From assembly GCA_020849655.1 (NCBI GenBank), contig JADLFU010000055.1, positions 1 to 47,630 on the forward strand: a DNA stretch of 47,630 nucleotides, in the 5' to 3' direction. The stretch comes from Polyangiaceae bacterium. GTDB lineage: Bacteria; Myxococcota_A; Polyangia; Polyangiales; Polyangiaceae. Under the pieces are notes generated by a model, which was not told the origin of the DNA, ran no database searches, and saw nothing but the letters and a program-made list of their open reading frames with translations. The position numbers and the translations under genes are program-made. Below are positions 16,695 to 29,743 of this stretch, piece after piece. Numbering within the stretch: the stretch's first letter is position 1; each line of letters opens with the position of its first letter.

Positions 16695-16778
16695 CGCGCC
16701 GCCTGGCGCTGCAGCATTGCAGCCGGGCCGAACGCCGTACGACGCGTGCGCCCGATGGGCTAGCCTCACGCTCGTCGC

Positions 16779-19700
16779 ATGGTGCTCTCTCAGGCGCGGC
16801 CGGCGCGGGCGTCGGCGCTCTCCGACGGGGAGTGCGTCGCGGGGCGCTACACCGTCATCCGCGAGCTCGGCAGAGGCGGCATGGCGGCCGTGTTCCTCGC
16901 GTTCGACAGCACGACCGGCGACACCGTGGCGCTGAAGGTGCTGTTCTTCGAGCAGCCGCAGGCCGCGCAGAAGTACGCGATCTGGTTCCACCAGGAGGCG
17001 CGCGCGCTCGCCGCGCTCGATCACCCCGCCGTCGTGCGGGCGCGCGACTTCGGCTCCCTGCCGGACGGCGCGCCGTACCTCGTGATGGACGCGATCGAGG
17101 GGCGCAGCCTGCACAGCTGGAAGCACCTCTCGCCGCCGCCGTGGCCCGCGACGTGGACGATCGTCGATCAGGTGCTGTCGGGGCTCGCGCACGCGCACGC
17201 GCGCAGCGTCATCCACGGCGATCTGAAGCCCTCGAACGTGATGGTCGATCCGCGCGACCTCCGCGCCGAGCCCCGCGCGTACGTGCTCGATCTCGGGCTC
17301 GCGTGGCTCCTGCACGATCCCATCGATCCGCGGCTCGGCGGCGAGCAGGAGGCGCCGTCGATGCCGCTCGGCGGCGGCACGCCCGGGTGGCTCGCGCCGG
17401 AGCAGATCCGCCACGCGACGCCGCACGTCGGGCCGCCGACGGATCTCTACGCGCTCGGCTGCATCCTGCACGAGATGGTGACGGGCTCGGAGGTGTTCAG
17501 CGGGTCGTCCGAGGAGGTGCTGCGCCAGCACCGCGACGCGCCCGTCCCGCGCCCGTCGCTCAAGCCGGACGTGCCCGACGGGGTCGCCGCGTTCGTCGTG
17601 AAGATGCTCGCGAAGCGCCCCTGGCATCGCTTCCGCTTCGCCGCCGAGGCGCGCGCCGCGTGGCGGGCCTTCAAGCCCGACGAGCCCATCCGCTGGCGCC
17701 CGAGCGTGCCGTCGAGCGGGGCGCGGTGGCAGGAGGAGCGTGAGTCCCGCGACAGCTCGCCAGGCGCCGCGCGGCACGTCGCGCCGGGGATCGTCGCCTT
17801 GCGGCCGGTGCCGTTCGTCGGGCGCGAGCGAGAGCGGGCGGCCCTGCGCGACGCCGTCGATGCGCTCGCGCGCGGCGAGGGCGATCGTCACCGCATGGTG
17901 ATCCTCGAGGGCGACGCCGGCGTGGGCAAGAGCCGCCTCGCCGAGTGGCTGAGCGTGCACGTGCACGAGCAGGCGCTGATGGTGCCCCTGCGCGCGCGGT
18001 ACCACCCGACGCCGTCCCCGCTCGACGGGCTGCGCGGCGCCATCCTGACGCACTTCAACCTCGTGGGGCAGCCTCGCGAGATCATCGAGCAGGCGCTCCT
18101 GAACGAGTGGGAGGTCGCGCGGGGCGACGACGACGCGCGCACCTGGGTCGCCGCGACGTCCGCGTGGCTGCGCCCGCCCGCGCCGGACGATCCGGGCGAC
18201 GGCGGCGCCGGGCGGCGGTTCGTGCTCGACAAGCCCGAGCTCGGTCGCGCGATCGTGCGGCACGCGCTGACGCGCATCGCGCAGGGCAGGCCGGTGGCGC
18301 TCTGGCTCGACGACGTGCACCTCGCGCCGCCCGCGACGGCCGAGGGACTTTTGTACTTGCACCAAGATCTCGCGACGCTGCCGATGCTGACGGTGGCGAC
18401 GGTGCGGACGGAGGCCGTCACAGCCGACGCACGCGCCGCGATGCGCGTCGAGGCGCTCTCGCGCATCGTGCCGACGGTGCGCCTCCCCTTGCCGCCGATG
18501 GACGAGGCCGAGACGCGGGCGCTGCTCGACGCCGTGCTGCCGATGACCGGCGACGCGCAGTCCATCGCGATCGAGCGCGCGCGGGGCAACCCGCTGTTCT
18601 TGCTGCAGCTCGTGCACGCGTGGGCGGGCGGCGGACACTTCGTGCATCAGGGGGGCCGCTGGTCGGTGAAGGCGCAGGCGCTCGCGGGGCGCGCCGTCAC
18701 GACCGCGGAGCTGTGGGAGGAGCGCGTCGGCGCGGTGCCGGCGCCGAGCCGCCCGGCCGCGTACGCCGCGGCGGCGCTCGGCACCGTGTTCCCCGAGCAG
18801 GTGCTCTCGCAGCTGTTGACGACCCTCGGCCTGGAGGCGTCCGCCGCGATCGCGGCGCTCGTGCGGGCTCAGCTGCTGATGAGCGAGGCGGGCGAGCGGC
18901 TGCGGTTCGCGCACGCGCTCCTGCAGGAGCACCTGTTCTCGCGGGTGGAGGAGGCGCCGAACGCGAAGGAGGTGTTCCGCGCCGCCGCGGACGCGCTGTC
19001 GTTCCACCCCGACGCGGGCACCGATCGCGTGGTGCGCCAGCGCGCGCAGCTCTTGCTCCACGCGGGCGAGCCCACCGCCGCGGCGGACGCCATTTTTCAC
19101 TACGTCGCGGCGGCGTGGGGGCGGCAGCGAGATCCGGCGGCGACGCGCGTCGCCATCTCGCTGCTCGAGGGGCGCGTCGCGGGGCGGCACGGCGTCCTGC
19201 TGTCGAGGTGGAAGGCCGAGGTCGAGCGCCTGGTCGGCAACCTCCCGCTCGCGCGGCAGCTCGCGGAGGGCGCGCTCCGCGACGCGACGGTCGCGGGCCT
19301 CTCCGGCGACGCCGCGCACGCGTCGCGCCTGCTCGCGCAGATCGCGTGCGACGAGGGGAGGCCGACGCAGGCGCGCGGGTTCGTGGAGGACGCGTACGCG
19401 ATGTTCCTCGCGAGCGGCGACGACGAGGGGCGCGCGGAGTGCGAGCTCGTGCTCGGGCAGCTCGAGTCGCTGCTCGGCAACCACGACGAGGCGAAGGCGC
19501 GCCTCGCGAACGCGGCGGCGACCTTCCGCCAGTCGGGCGAGTCGCTGCTGTACGCGCAGTGCACCCTCGTGCAGGCGCGCGCCGAGATGGCCCGCGGGCG
19601 CCTCGCCGCCGCGCAGGAGCTCCTGCGCGCGGCGCGCGCGGAGTTTCAGCAGATCGGGTACCCGGAGGGGCTCGCGCAGGTCGAGCTCGCGCTCGCGCAG

Positions 19701-20303
19701 GTGGAGCAGGCCGCGCTCCGCCACGACGCCGCGCTCGGTCGTGCGCAGGCGACGAAGGCGAGGTTCGAGACGCTGGGCTCGGCGCGCGGGATGACCGACA
19801 GCGCGCGCCTCGCGGCGATGGCGGCGCTCGATCTCGGCGACACCGCGGTCGCGCGCAGGGAGGCGTCCGACGCGCTCGCGCTCGCGACGAAGGGCCGCCG
19901 TGACCCCTGGGGCAACGTCGAGGCCGAGTGCCTGCTCGCGCAGATCGCGCTCGCCGAGGGAGATCTCGGCGCGGCCACGGACCACCTCGCCGCCGCCGAG
20001 GCGATCTCGATCGACGACGCCGAGCCGACGCAGCACCGCAAGCTGACGGCGGCGTGGCTCGCGCTGCTGTCGGGCGATCCGGATCGCGCGCTCGAGGCGG
20101 TGACGTCGGCGCGCCGCGCGTTCTCGGATCAGCGGCGGACGGGCGATCACGCGCCGGTCCTGCTCGCGACGATCGAGGTGCTGGCGCGCGGGACGCCGGT
20201 CGAGGTGCCGCTCGCCGCGTGGCAGGCGGCGCTGATGCTCCGCTCGCGCGAGTCGCTCCCCGACTCGACCGAGCCGCCGACGCACCGCCGCGACGCGACC
20301 TGA
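16779..20303 (+). CDS. Ser/Thr protein kinase fused to AAA-type ATPase and TPR-like region
   Basis: This 1174-residue cytoplasmic regulator starts with a protein kinase domain (about 24-310). It has a Gly-rich loop ELGRGGMAAVF and K53 in VALKVL. The catalytic loop is VIHGDLKPSN (D148, K150, N153) and the metal motif is DLG (D171-G173) instead of DFG. Next comes an orc1/AAA_16-type ATPase (about 350-640) with FVGRERERAAL, Walker A GDAGVGKSRLA and Walker B ALWLDDVHLA. The C-terminal 450 residues are helical, with TPR-like Ala/Leu repeats. This architecture is common in myxobacteria and resembles a kinase joined to a STAND/MalT-like sensor. The HRD Arg is Gly here (HGD), which removes the usual activation-loop phosphorylation requirement. 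Its signal and targets are unknown. Confidence 0.92.
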   Translation: MVLSQARPARASALSDGECVAGRYTVIRELGRGGMAAVFLAFDSTTGDTVALKVLFFEQPQAAQKYAIWFHQEARALAALDHPAVVRARDFGSLPDGAPYLVMDAIEGRSLHSWKHLSPPPWPATWTIVDQVLSGLAHAHARSVIHGDLKPSNVMVDPRDLRAEPRAYVLDLGLAWLLHDPIDPRLGGEQEAPSMPLGGGTPGWLAPEQIRHATPHVGPPTDLYALGCILHEMVTGSEVFSGSSEEVLRQHRDAPVPRPSLKPDVPDGVAAFVVKMLAKRPWHRFRFAAEARAAWRAFKPDEPIRWRPSVPSSGARWQEERESRDSSPGAARHVAPGIVALRPVPFVGRERERAALRDAVDALARGEGDRHRMVILEGDAGVGKSRLAEWLSVHVHEQALMVPLRARYHPTPSPLDGLRGAILTHFNLVGQPREIIEQALLNEWEVARGDDDARTWVAATSAWLRPPAPDDPGDGGAGRRFVLDKPELGRAIVRHALTRIAQGRPVALWLDDVHLAPPATAEGLLYLHQDLATLPMLTVATVRTEAVTADARAAMRVEALSRIVPTVRLPLPPMDEAETRALLDAVLPMTGDAQSIAIERARGNPLFLLQLVHAWAGGGHFVHQGGRWSVKAQALAGRAVTTAELWEERVGAVPAPSRPAAYAAAALGTVFPEQVLSQLLTTLGLEASAAIAALVRAQLLMSEAGERLRFAHALLQEHLFSRVEEAPNAKEVFRAAADALSFHPDAGTDRVVRQRAQLLLHAGEPTAAADAIFHYVAAAWGRQRDPAATRVAISLLEGRVAGRHGVLLSRWKAEVERLVGNLPLARQLAEGALRDATVAGLSGDAAHASRLLAQIACDEGRPTQARGFVEDAYAMFLASGDDEGRAECELVLGQLESLLGNHDEAKARLANAAATFRQSGESLLYAQCTLVQARAEMARGRLAAAQELLRAARAEFQQIGYPEGLAQVELALAQVEQAALRHDAALGRAQATKARFETLGSARGMTDSARLAAMAALDLGDTAVARREASDALALATKGRRDPWGNVEAECLLAQIALAEGDLGAATDHLAAAEAISIDDAEPTQHRKLTAAWLALLSGDPDRALEAVTSARRAFSDQRRTGDHAPVLLATIEVLARGTPVEVPLAAWQAALMLRSRESLPDSTEPPTHRRDAT

Positions 20304-20327
20304 CGCGCGCCGTGCGATGCTGCGCGG

Positions 20328-21376
20328 ATGACGGCGACCGAGAGCGGCGCACGCGCGCGCCTCACCGCGACGGGGTTCGCGCGCGAGCTGGAGGTGGAGC
20401 GCTTCGAGCCCGCGCCGCCCGGCCCCGGCCAGGTGCTGATCGAGGTCGAGGCGTGCGGCGTCTGCTACCGCGACCTCATCGATCGCCGCGGAGGATTTCC
20501 GTTCTTGCAGCTGCCGATCACGCCCGGGCACGAGGCCGCGGGCCGCGTGGTCGCGGTCGGCCCGCCGGTCGACGGCGCGCCCGCGTTCGAGGTCGGCCTG
20601 CGCGTCGGGACGATGCACCGCGACTCGTGCGGCGAGTGCGCGGCGTGCCGGGCGGGCAGCACGTCGCTGTGCGCGTCGGCCGCGTGGGTCTTCGGCATCC
20701 TCGCCGACGGCGGCTACGCGACGCACCTCGTCGCGCCCGCGCGCGCCCTCTACCCGCTGCCCGACGCGCTCGCCCCCGAGCACGCGGCGGTGATGCATTG
20801 CACGTTCGGCACCGCGTACCGCGATCTCGTCACGCTCGGGCGGCTCGCCGCGGGCGAGCGCGTCGTCGTCACGGGCGCGAACGGCGGCGTCGGCAGCGCG
20901 GGCGTGCAGATCGCTCACAGGCTGGGCGCCGAGGTCGTCGCGATCGTCCGCGACGCGCGCCACGAGCCGCGGCTGCGCGCGCTCGGCGCCGATCACGTCA
21001 TCGTCGATCCGGGCAGCGGCTTCCACAAGCACCCGGTGCTCGCGTCGCGCCGCGCCGAGGTCGTGCTCGACGCGACCGGAGCCAGCACGTTCAACTCCTC
21101 GCTCCGCTCGCTCGCGGTCGGCGGTCGCGCCGTCGTGGTCGGGAACATCGCGGAGCAGCAGGCCTCGCTGAACCTCGGCCTCGTGATCACCTCCGGGCTC
21201 ACCATCGTCGGCGGCAGCGGCGCCACGCCCGCGGAGATGGCGGCCTTGCTGGCGCTCCACGCGGCGCGGCCGTTCGACGTCCCCATCGAGGACGTGCTGC
21301 CGCTCGAGAGCGCCGATCTCGCGCAGCGGCGGCTGCTGGGCGGCGGCGTGTTCGGGCGGCTGGTGCTCCGGCCCGC

Positions 21377-21395
<19 letters not shown>
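20328..21395 (+). CDS. Zinc-dependent alcohol dehydrogenase (MDR family)
   Basis: The 355-residue protein has the medium-chain dehydrogenase layout. The catalytic zinc site is around ACGVCYRD and PGHEAAG, and the structural zinc loop is [15 protein letters not shown] with four Cys. The Rossmann domain carries the motif [23 protein letters not shown], which binds NAD(P). It probably oxidises alcohols or reduces aldehydes or enones; the substrate cannot be inferred. It starts 25 bases after the kinase gene. It converges on metH, and the two coding regions overlap tail to tail by 19 bases (21377-21395). Confidence 0.9.
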
Positions 21396-25152
<3,757 letters not shown>

Positions 25153-25156
<4 letters not shown>

Positions 25157-26103
25157 GGCTTTCTCTCTCGAGGCTTCGGCTTCGTCGGCTTGTCGGCGAC
25201 GCACAGGACGACGCGAAAATGAGGCTTCTTCGGCTCGGTGCAGGCGACGGCGGCGTGGCCGACCACGAGCCCGGCGCGGGTGAGCTTCGCCGTGAGCTCC
25301 CGCGCGGAGAACCCCGCGTGGCGCTCGCCGAACCGGGCCGTGAGCTCGCGGTGCGCGTGCCGGTCGAGCGACAGGGCGACGAGGCGACCGCCGGGCCGCA
25401 GCACGCGGGCGCACTCGGCGAGGACGGCGTCGGGACGCTCGACGTACGCGAGCGTGTGGAACAGCAGCGCCTGGTCGAACGATCCGTCGTCGAACGGCAG
25501 CGCCGCCGCGTCCGCGACGACCGCGCGCGCGTGGCGGTGCCCGCGCAGCCTCCGCGCCGCCGCGGCCACCATCTCCCGGCTGGCGTCGACGCAGGTGAGC
25601 GACCGGCAGCGAGCGACGAGGCGCGCGCTCGCGGCGGCGTCGCCCGACCCGAGGTCGAGCACGTCGCCGAGCGACAGGAGCGCGGCGAGGCCCTCGCACA
25701 GCGACTGCCACGTGCGCCCTGGAGAGTAGTGGCGCTCCATCTCTCCCGCGAACGATCCCGGCAGCCGCCCGCGCGGCGCGGCGTCCAGGGCGCGCAGGCG
25801 CGCGGCGTCGCCCTGGAGCGCCGGGTCTCCGGTCGCCTTCGCGCCGTCGAGCACGAGGCGCGCGGTCGGGGGGAGCGCCTCGCCCGCGAGCGCGTAGTAG
25901 GTGTGCTGCCCGTCGCGCCGCAGCCGCACATACCCGGCCTCGCGCAGCCGGGCGAGGTGCGTCGATACCCGCGGCTGCGACAGGCCCGTCACCCGCACGA
26001 GCGACGAGACGCTGAGCTCCCGGCCGTCGAGCAGCGCGCACAGCCGCAGGCGGCGCTCGTCGCCGAGGAGGGTGAGTGCGCCGACGTAGCTCGCGAGCTC
26101 CAT
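25153..26103 (-). CDS. ArsR-type regulator fused to SAM methyltransferase domain (SahR-like)
   Basis: Residues about 8-75 form an ArsR winged helix ([18 protein letters not shown], then [19 protein letters not shown] as recognition region). Residues about 125-300 form a class I methyltransferase fold with the SAM loop [12 protein letters not shown] and the acidic turn CVDASREM. The same fusion beside methionine-cycle genes is known for SahR-type regulators, which sense S-adenosylhomocysteine in Proteobacteria. Assignment here rests on architecture and on the ATGA overlap with metH. No Cys metal site of classic ArsR sensors is visible. It likely represses its own operon through a dyad just upstream (26106-26129). 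Confidence 0.85.
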
Positions 26104-26105
26104 GA

Positions 26106-26129
26106 ATCCGCCTATGCAGATGAACGGAT
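26106..26129 (-). promoter_or_regulatory. Candidate operator dyad upstream of the ArsR-methyltransferase/metH operon
   Basis: The exact arms atccg at 26106-26110 and cggat at 26125-26129 frame an imperfect palindrome (7 of 12 positions symmetric per half). Its edge is two bases from the start codon at 26103. The position fits autoregulation by the ArsR-type protein, which usually binds such dyads over the promoter or start. Confidence 0.45.
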
Positions 26130-26202
26130 ACCTTGGGCGCGTCCCCCGCGCGCGTCAAGCCGCCAGGTTCGGCCTTGCCGGCCCGCGCCCTCGCGCGGGA
26201 AC

Positions 26203-27234
26203 ATGCCCGTCGTGATCCAGCTCGACGGCACGATGGGCGAGGGCGGCGGGCAGGTGTTGCGCACGGCGCTCGCGCTGTCGCTCGCGACCGGGCGTGGGTT
26301 CCGCGTGCTCGGCGTGCGCGGCAGGCGCAAGGTGCCGGGCTTGTTGCGTCAGCACCTGGTCGTCGTGCAGGCGGCGGCGCGCGTGTCGGGAGCGCGCGTC
26401 ACGGGCGCGGAGGTCGGCTCGACGCACGTGACGTTCGAGCCCCGCGCGATCGACGGCGACGCGTGGTCGATCTCGGTAGGTTCGGCGGGCAGCGCGACGC
26501 TGGTCGCGCAGACGCTCGCGCCGGCGCTCCTGCTGCGATCGAGGCCCTCGACGGTCACGATCGAGGGCGGCACGCACAACCCGGGCACGCCGACGCTCGA
26601 GTTCCTCGCGGAGTGCTGGGCGCCCGCGCTCGCGTCCACAGGCGCCACCCTGACGCTCTCGCTCGAGCGGCACGGGTTCTACCCGAAGGGCGGGGGCAAG
26701 ATCGTGCTCACGACGGCGGCGTCGCGCCTCGGGCCGCTCGACCTCTCGACGCGCGGCGCGCTCACGTCGATCGAGGTGCGGAGCGCGCTCTCGGAGTCGC
26801 TGCCGACCCACATCCTCGACCGCGAGCTCGGTCAGGCGGGGCGGCGGCTCACGCGCCTCGGGCCGAGGCTCACGCGCGCGCACGTCCCGTCGGACGGCCA
26901 CGGCAACGCGATGACGCTCATCGCTACCTACGAGCGCGTCCGCCACGTCTCGACCTCGCTCGGCGAGCTCGGCGTCCCGGCCGAGGAGGTCGCCGACGAT
27001 CTCGTGAACGACTTCGAGCGGTTCGACGCTGGAGGCGCGGCCGTCGGTCCGCACCTCGCCGACATGTTGCCGGTCGCGCTCGCGCTGGGCGACGGGGGGC
27101 GCTTCGTCACCGGCGCGCCGACGTCGCATCTCTCGACGCAGGCCGCGCTCGTGCCGCTGTTCGCCCCGGTGACCGTCGATCTCTCGCCCCACCCCGACGG
27201 GACGACGCTCGTCGAGGTGCGACAGCGGCCGTGA
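26203..27234 (+). CDS. rtcA: RNA 3'-terminal phosphate cyclase RtcA
   Basis: RtcA uses ATP to convert RNA 3'-phosphates to 2',3'-cyclic phosphates. The ATG at 26203 gives the family start [20 protein letters not shown]. Further signatures are [10 protein letters not shown], the [12 protein letters not shown] turn, and a C-terminal [12 protein letters not shown] followed by [11 protein letters not shown] containing the candidate nucleotidyl-accepting His. Its length of 343 residues is normal. No rtcB or rtcR gene is adjacent, so it is an orphan here. It is divergent from the metH operon and its stop overlaps the GTG of the START lipoprotein (GTGA). Confidence 0.93.
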   Translation: MPVVIQLDGTMGEGGGQVLRTALALSLATGRGFRVLGVRGRRKVPGLLRQHLVVVQAAARVSGARVTGAEVGSTHVTFEPRAIDGDAWSISVGSAGSATLVAQTLAPALLLRSRPSTVTIEGGTHNPGTPTLEFLAECWAPALASTGATLTLSLERHGFYPKGGGKIVLTTAASRLGPLDLSTRGALTSIEVRSALSESLPTHILDRELGQAGRRLTRLGPRLTRAHVPSDGHGNAMTLIATYERVRHVSTSLGELGVPAEEVADDLVNDFERFDAGGAAVGPHLADMLPVALALGDGGRFVTGAPTSHLSTQAALVPLFAPVTVDLSPHPDGTTLVEVRQRP

Positions 27235-27995
27235 CCCGTCCGCTCGTCCGGCGGTGGCCCGGGTGGCTGGCGGTCGCGCTGTCCGCGTGCGGCGGCGCGG
27301 CGCCGGCGGCGCGATCCCCGTCCCCCGCCGTCGCTGCCGCGCCCGCACCGAGCGCGGAGGCGCCCGCGACCTCCGAAGAGACGCCGCCGTGGGAGCCGGT
27401 CCTCGACGAGGACGGCGTCGTCGTGCAGAGGCGCGAGGTGCCCGGCAGCTCGCTCATCGCGTTTCGCGGGGAGGGCATGGTCGAGCAGCCGCTCCTGCGC
27501 GTCGCGATGGTGGTGCTCGACGCGACCCGCAGCCGCGAGTGGGCGGCGCGCGTCGTCGAGGCCCGCGAGCTCGGCGCGCGCTCGCCGCTCGAGATCGTCC
27601 ACTACTCGCGGCTGGCAGGATCGCTCGTCACCAGCGACCGCGAGTTCGTCTCGGCGGTGACGCTCGACGTCGTGCCAGGGCGGCAGATCCGGCTCCGGCT
27701 GCGGGCGACCGACGATCCGCGCGCGCCGAAGGGCGACGCCGTCCGCGGAGAGGTGCACTTCGGGGCGTTCACTTTGACCGCCGACGGTGACGCGAGGACG
27801 CGCGTGGAGGTCGAGCTCCACGCAGACCCGAAGGGCTCGCTGCCCAGGTGGATAGTGAACCTCGTGCAGCGCAGGTGGGCCTACAAGACCATCATTGCCT
27901 TGCGCAAGCAGGCGGCGCGGGCCGACCTGGTCGACGTGCCGCGTGTGCGAGAGCGGCTGACAGCGGCGGGGTTCTTCGGCGACGCGCCGCGGTGA
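27231..27995 (+). CDS. START-domain lipoprotein
   Basis: The GTG at 27231 opens a short signal peptide with lipobox LSAC, then an Ala/Pro/Ser linker (to about residue 45). The rest (about 55-240) fits a START/SRPBCC lipid-binding fold. It begins EPVLDEDGVVVQRREVPGSS, has RSREWAARVVEARE and YSRLAGSLVTSDREFV, and ends in a long amphipathic helix (WIVNLVQRRWAYKTIIALRK). Such proteins hold a hydrophobic ligand in a helix-grip pocket. A periplasmic lipid-binding role is likely, but the ligand is unknown. Coupling to rtcA by GTGA overlap is a surprising pairing for an RNA enzyme. Confidence 0.85.
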   Translation: MTRPLVRRWPGWLAVALSACGGAAPAARSPSPAVAAAPAPSAEAPATSEETPPWEPVLDEDGVVVQRREVPGSSLIAFRGEGMVEQPLLRVAMVVLDATRSREWAARVVEARELGARSPLEIVHYSRLAGSLVTSDREFVSAVTLDVVPGRQIRLRLRATDDPRAPKGDAVRGEVHFGAFTLTADGDARTRVEVELHADPKGSLPRWIVNLVQRRWAYKTIIALRKQAARADLVDVPRVRERLTAAGFFGDAPR

Positions 27996-28040
27996 GGGGC
28001 TCGCTTGGCTCGCTTGGCGCCCGCCCGAGGGAGGTTCAAG

Positions 28041-28060
28041 GACTGTGCGAGACTGTGCGA
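28041..28060 (+). repeat. Tandem 10-base direct repeat upstream of a secreted-protein gene
   Basis: The 10-mer gactgtgcga occurs twice in a row, 18 bases before a candidate -35 box. Another pair of direct repeats, tcgcttggc twice, lies at 28001-28018. Their position suggests activator binding sites; no protein is identified. Confidence 0.4.
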
Positions 28061-28077
28061 TTTGGGTGATGTGAGGC

Positions 28078-28107
28078 TTGACGTCAGTCGAAGCCTACTG
28101 GTAGTCT
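28078..28107 (+). promoter_or_regulatory. Candidate sigma-70 promoter for the 28.2-30.6 kb secreted-protein pair
   Basis: TTGACG at 28078-28083 and TAGTCT at 28102-28107 are spaced by 18 bases. They lie 30 bases before an ATG at 28137 that has a strong GAGGAGGG ribosome site at 28122-28129. The -10 match is weak. Confidence 0.4.
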
Positions 28108-28168
28108 GCGGCTCCCAGCCCAGAGGAGGGACCACGATGCGCTCACCGCTCACCGCTCTCTGCTCGTC

Positions 28169-29743
28169 GTGCTGTCGCTGTTCGCGGCGTCCCAGCTCGG
28201 GGCGGACGGGTGCAGGTGCAACCCGCTCCCTCCTGGCGCCGACGCCGAGGTCCGCTACTACACGGGTGACACGGAAGAGCCGGTGAACCTCATGAGCATC
28301 CCCGCGGGAGAGGTGGCCACGCAGGAGGTGCAGACCCACATGGTGTTCAACGAGGGCGGCCACCTCGCGGCGCGGCGAGGCCGGGGACGGATGGAGATCC
28401 AGGCGATGTCGCAGGTCGGTGGCGTCCCCTACGCGGCGTCGAAGCCCTGGCAGGCCAAGAACTACCTGTCGTACTTCCTGGAGGGCACCCAGCTCGACGC
28501 AGCGCACATGGCGCTGCTCGTGAACGGGGTAGCGGGAGCCAGGGCTTCGCACAGCGGCTTCGCGTCGTACTCGTACCTGTTCGGAGGGCTCGACTACCAC
28601 TTCCCGGAGCGCGACGTCGGCTACCCGGTCGAGGCCGTGCGGACGCAGCTGCGGGGGCGCTGCTCCCGGTTCGAGCCGTGGGCGTCGACGTTCCAGGCCC
28701 TGGTGGACCAGTTCTCCGTCGGGTTCGGCTGCGGCGTGTTGAACTCGACGTACGACGGGGGGATCTTCACGGGCAAGCCTGGGTATGGCGGCTGGAGGCA
28801 CCAGATGGGGCTGTTTCCTCACCTGACCGGTCCGACCGAGCCGGGGCGCCACGTGGTCGGCGGCGGCTTCACGATGTTCGGCAACTTCGAGGCCAATCTG
28901 GTGTCCTATCTCGGCAACTCGGACGTCTTCTTCAACGCCGGCTACGAGTTTCGGGTCGATGCCTACCAGCCCAGGCTGGTGGTGACCCATGGGGGATATC
29001 ACGCAGAGGGCAGCTTGACGGACGAGAACGTCCGGGAGTCCCTCCAGGAGGCGGCCGAGAAGACCATCCCGGCCGGGTTCACCGCGACGATGCAGAGCCG
29101 GCTCGCGCAGCTGCTGCCGGGCAAGATCGTCCTCCCGTCGAAGGCTGTCTACCCAGCCGCCTGTTCGCTGGCCGCGCCCGACCCTGACGACTGCAGGAAA
29201 CGGACGGCAGGCACGCTGACGGCAATCCTGATCGCGCACCTGACGAAGACAGGCATGTCCGACACCGAAGCAGGGATACGAGCAGCTCTGATGGTGGAAG
29301 ACTTCAATGCGTCGGATTTCACCTGCGAGAAGGCGTACGAGAAGACGGGCGACGGCGTCACGCCCGACGAGACAGAGGAGTACAACTTCCAGATGTGCAA
29401 CCAGGCGCCGTGCTTGGGCGGCGGCGCGTGTGGGGTGTGCATGTTTCACATCCCCGTCCAGGCGGTCAACGTGTACAACGACGGCTTCGAGCTGGTGATG
29501 CGAGAGGCGGAGAACGACACGCTGGCGGCGCTGCAGATGGCGCTCCTCGAGGCGAACGACCCCGCCTCCGCCTCCGCTCGCGCCGAGCTGGACGCGCTCT
29601 GCAACACGAGCGACGGCGAGCGCGACGCGTTCACGCGGGACTACACTTTCACCCACGTGCACGATCACGCGTATTTCAACCAGTGTCCTGCCCCGGGCGC
29701 TCCGGGCGCTCCCCCTCCCCCCGCGCTCTTCTGCAAGCCATGA
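28169..29743 (+). CDS. Secreted protein of unknown function, signal peptide probably frameshifted
   Basis: No family is recognised. The intact frame starts at a GTG at 28169 (VLSLFAASQLGADGCRC), which is only the second half of a signal peptide. A strong ribosome site (GAGGAGGG) and ATG at 28137 lie in another frame. One inserted base near 28161 would join them into MRSPLTALLLVVLSLFAASQ, an ideal signal peptide. The mature protein of about 510 residues has Cys pairs, aromatic-rich blocks (YSYLFGGLDYHFPERDVGYP; GGGFTMFGNFEANLVSYLG) and a His-rich end (HVHDHAYFNQCP). Its stop overlaps the ATG of the next lipoprotein (ATGA, 29740-29743), so the two act together. Confidence 0.75.
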   Translation: MLSLFAASQLGADGCRCNPLPPGADAEVRYYTGDTEEPVNLMSIPAGEVATQEVQTHMVFNEGGHLAARRGRGRMEIQAMSQVGGVPYAASKPWQAKNYLSYFLEGTQLDAAHMALLVNGVAGARASHSGFASYSYLFGGLDYHFPERDVGYPVEAVRTQLRGRCSRFEPWASTFQALVDQFSVGFGCGVLNSTYDGGIFTGKPGYGGWRHQMGLFPHLTGPTEPGRHVVGGGFTMFGNFEANLVSYLGNSDVFFNAGYEFRVDAYQPRLVVTHGGYHAEGSLTDENVRESLQEAAEKTIPAGFTATMQSRLAQLLPGKIVLPSKAVYPAACSLAAPDPDDCRKRTAGTLTAILIAHLTKTGMSDTEAGIRAALMVEDFNASDFTCEKAYEKTGDGVTPDETEEYNFQMCNQAPCLGGGACGVCMFHIPVQAVNVYNDGFELVMREAENDTLAALQMALLEANDPASASARAELDALCNTSDGERDAFTRDYTFTHVHDHAYFNQCPAPGAPGAPPPPALFCKP

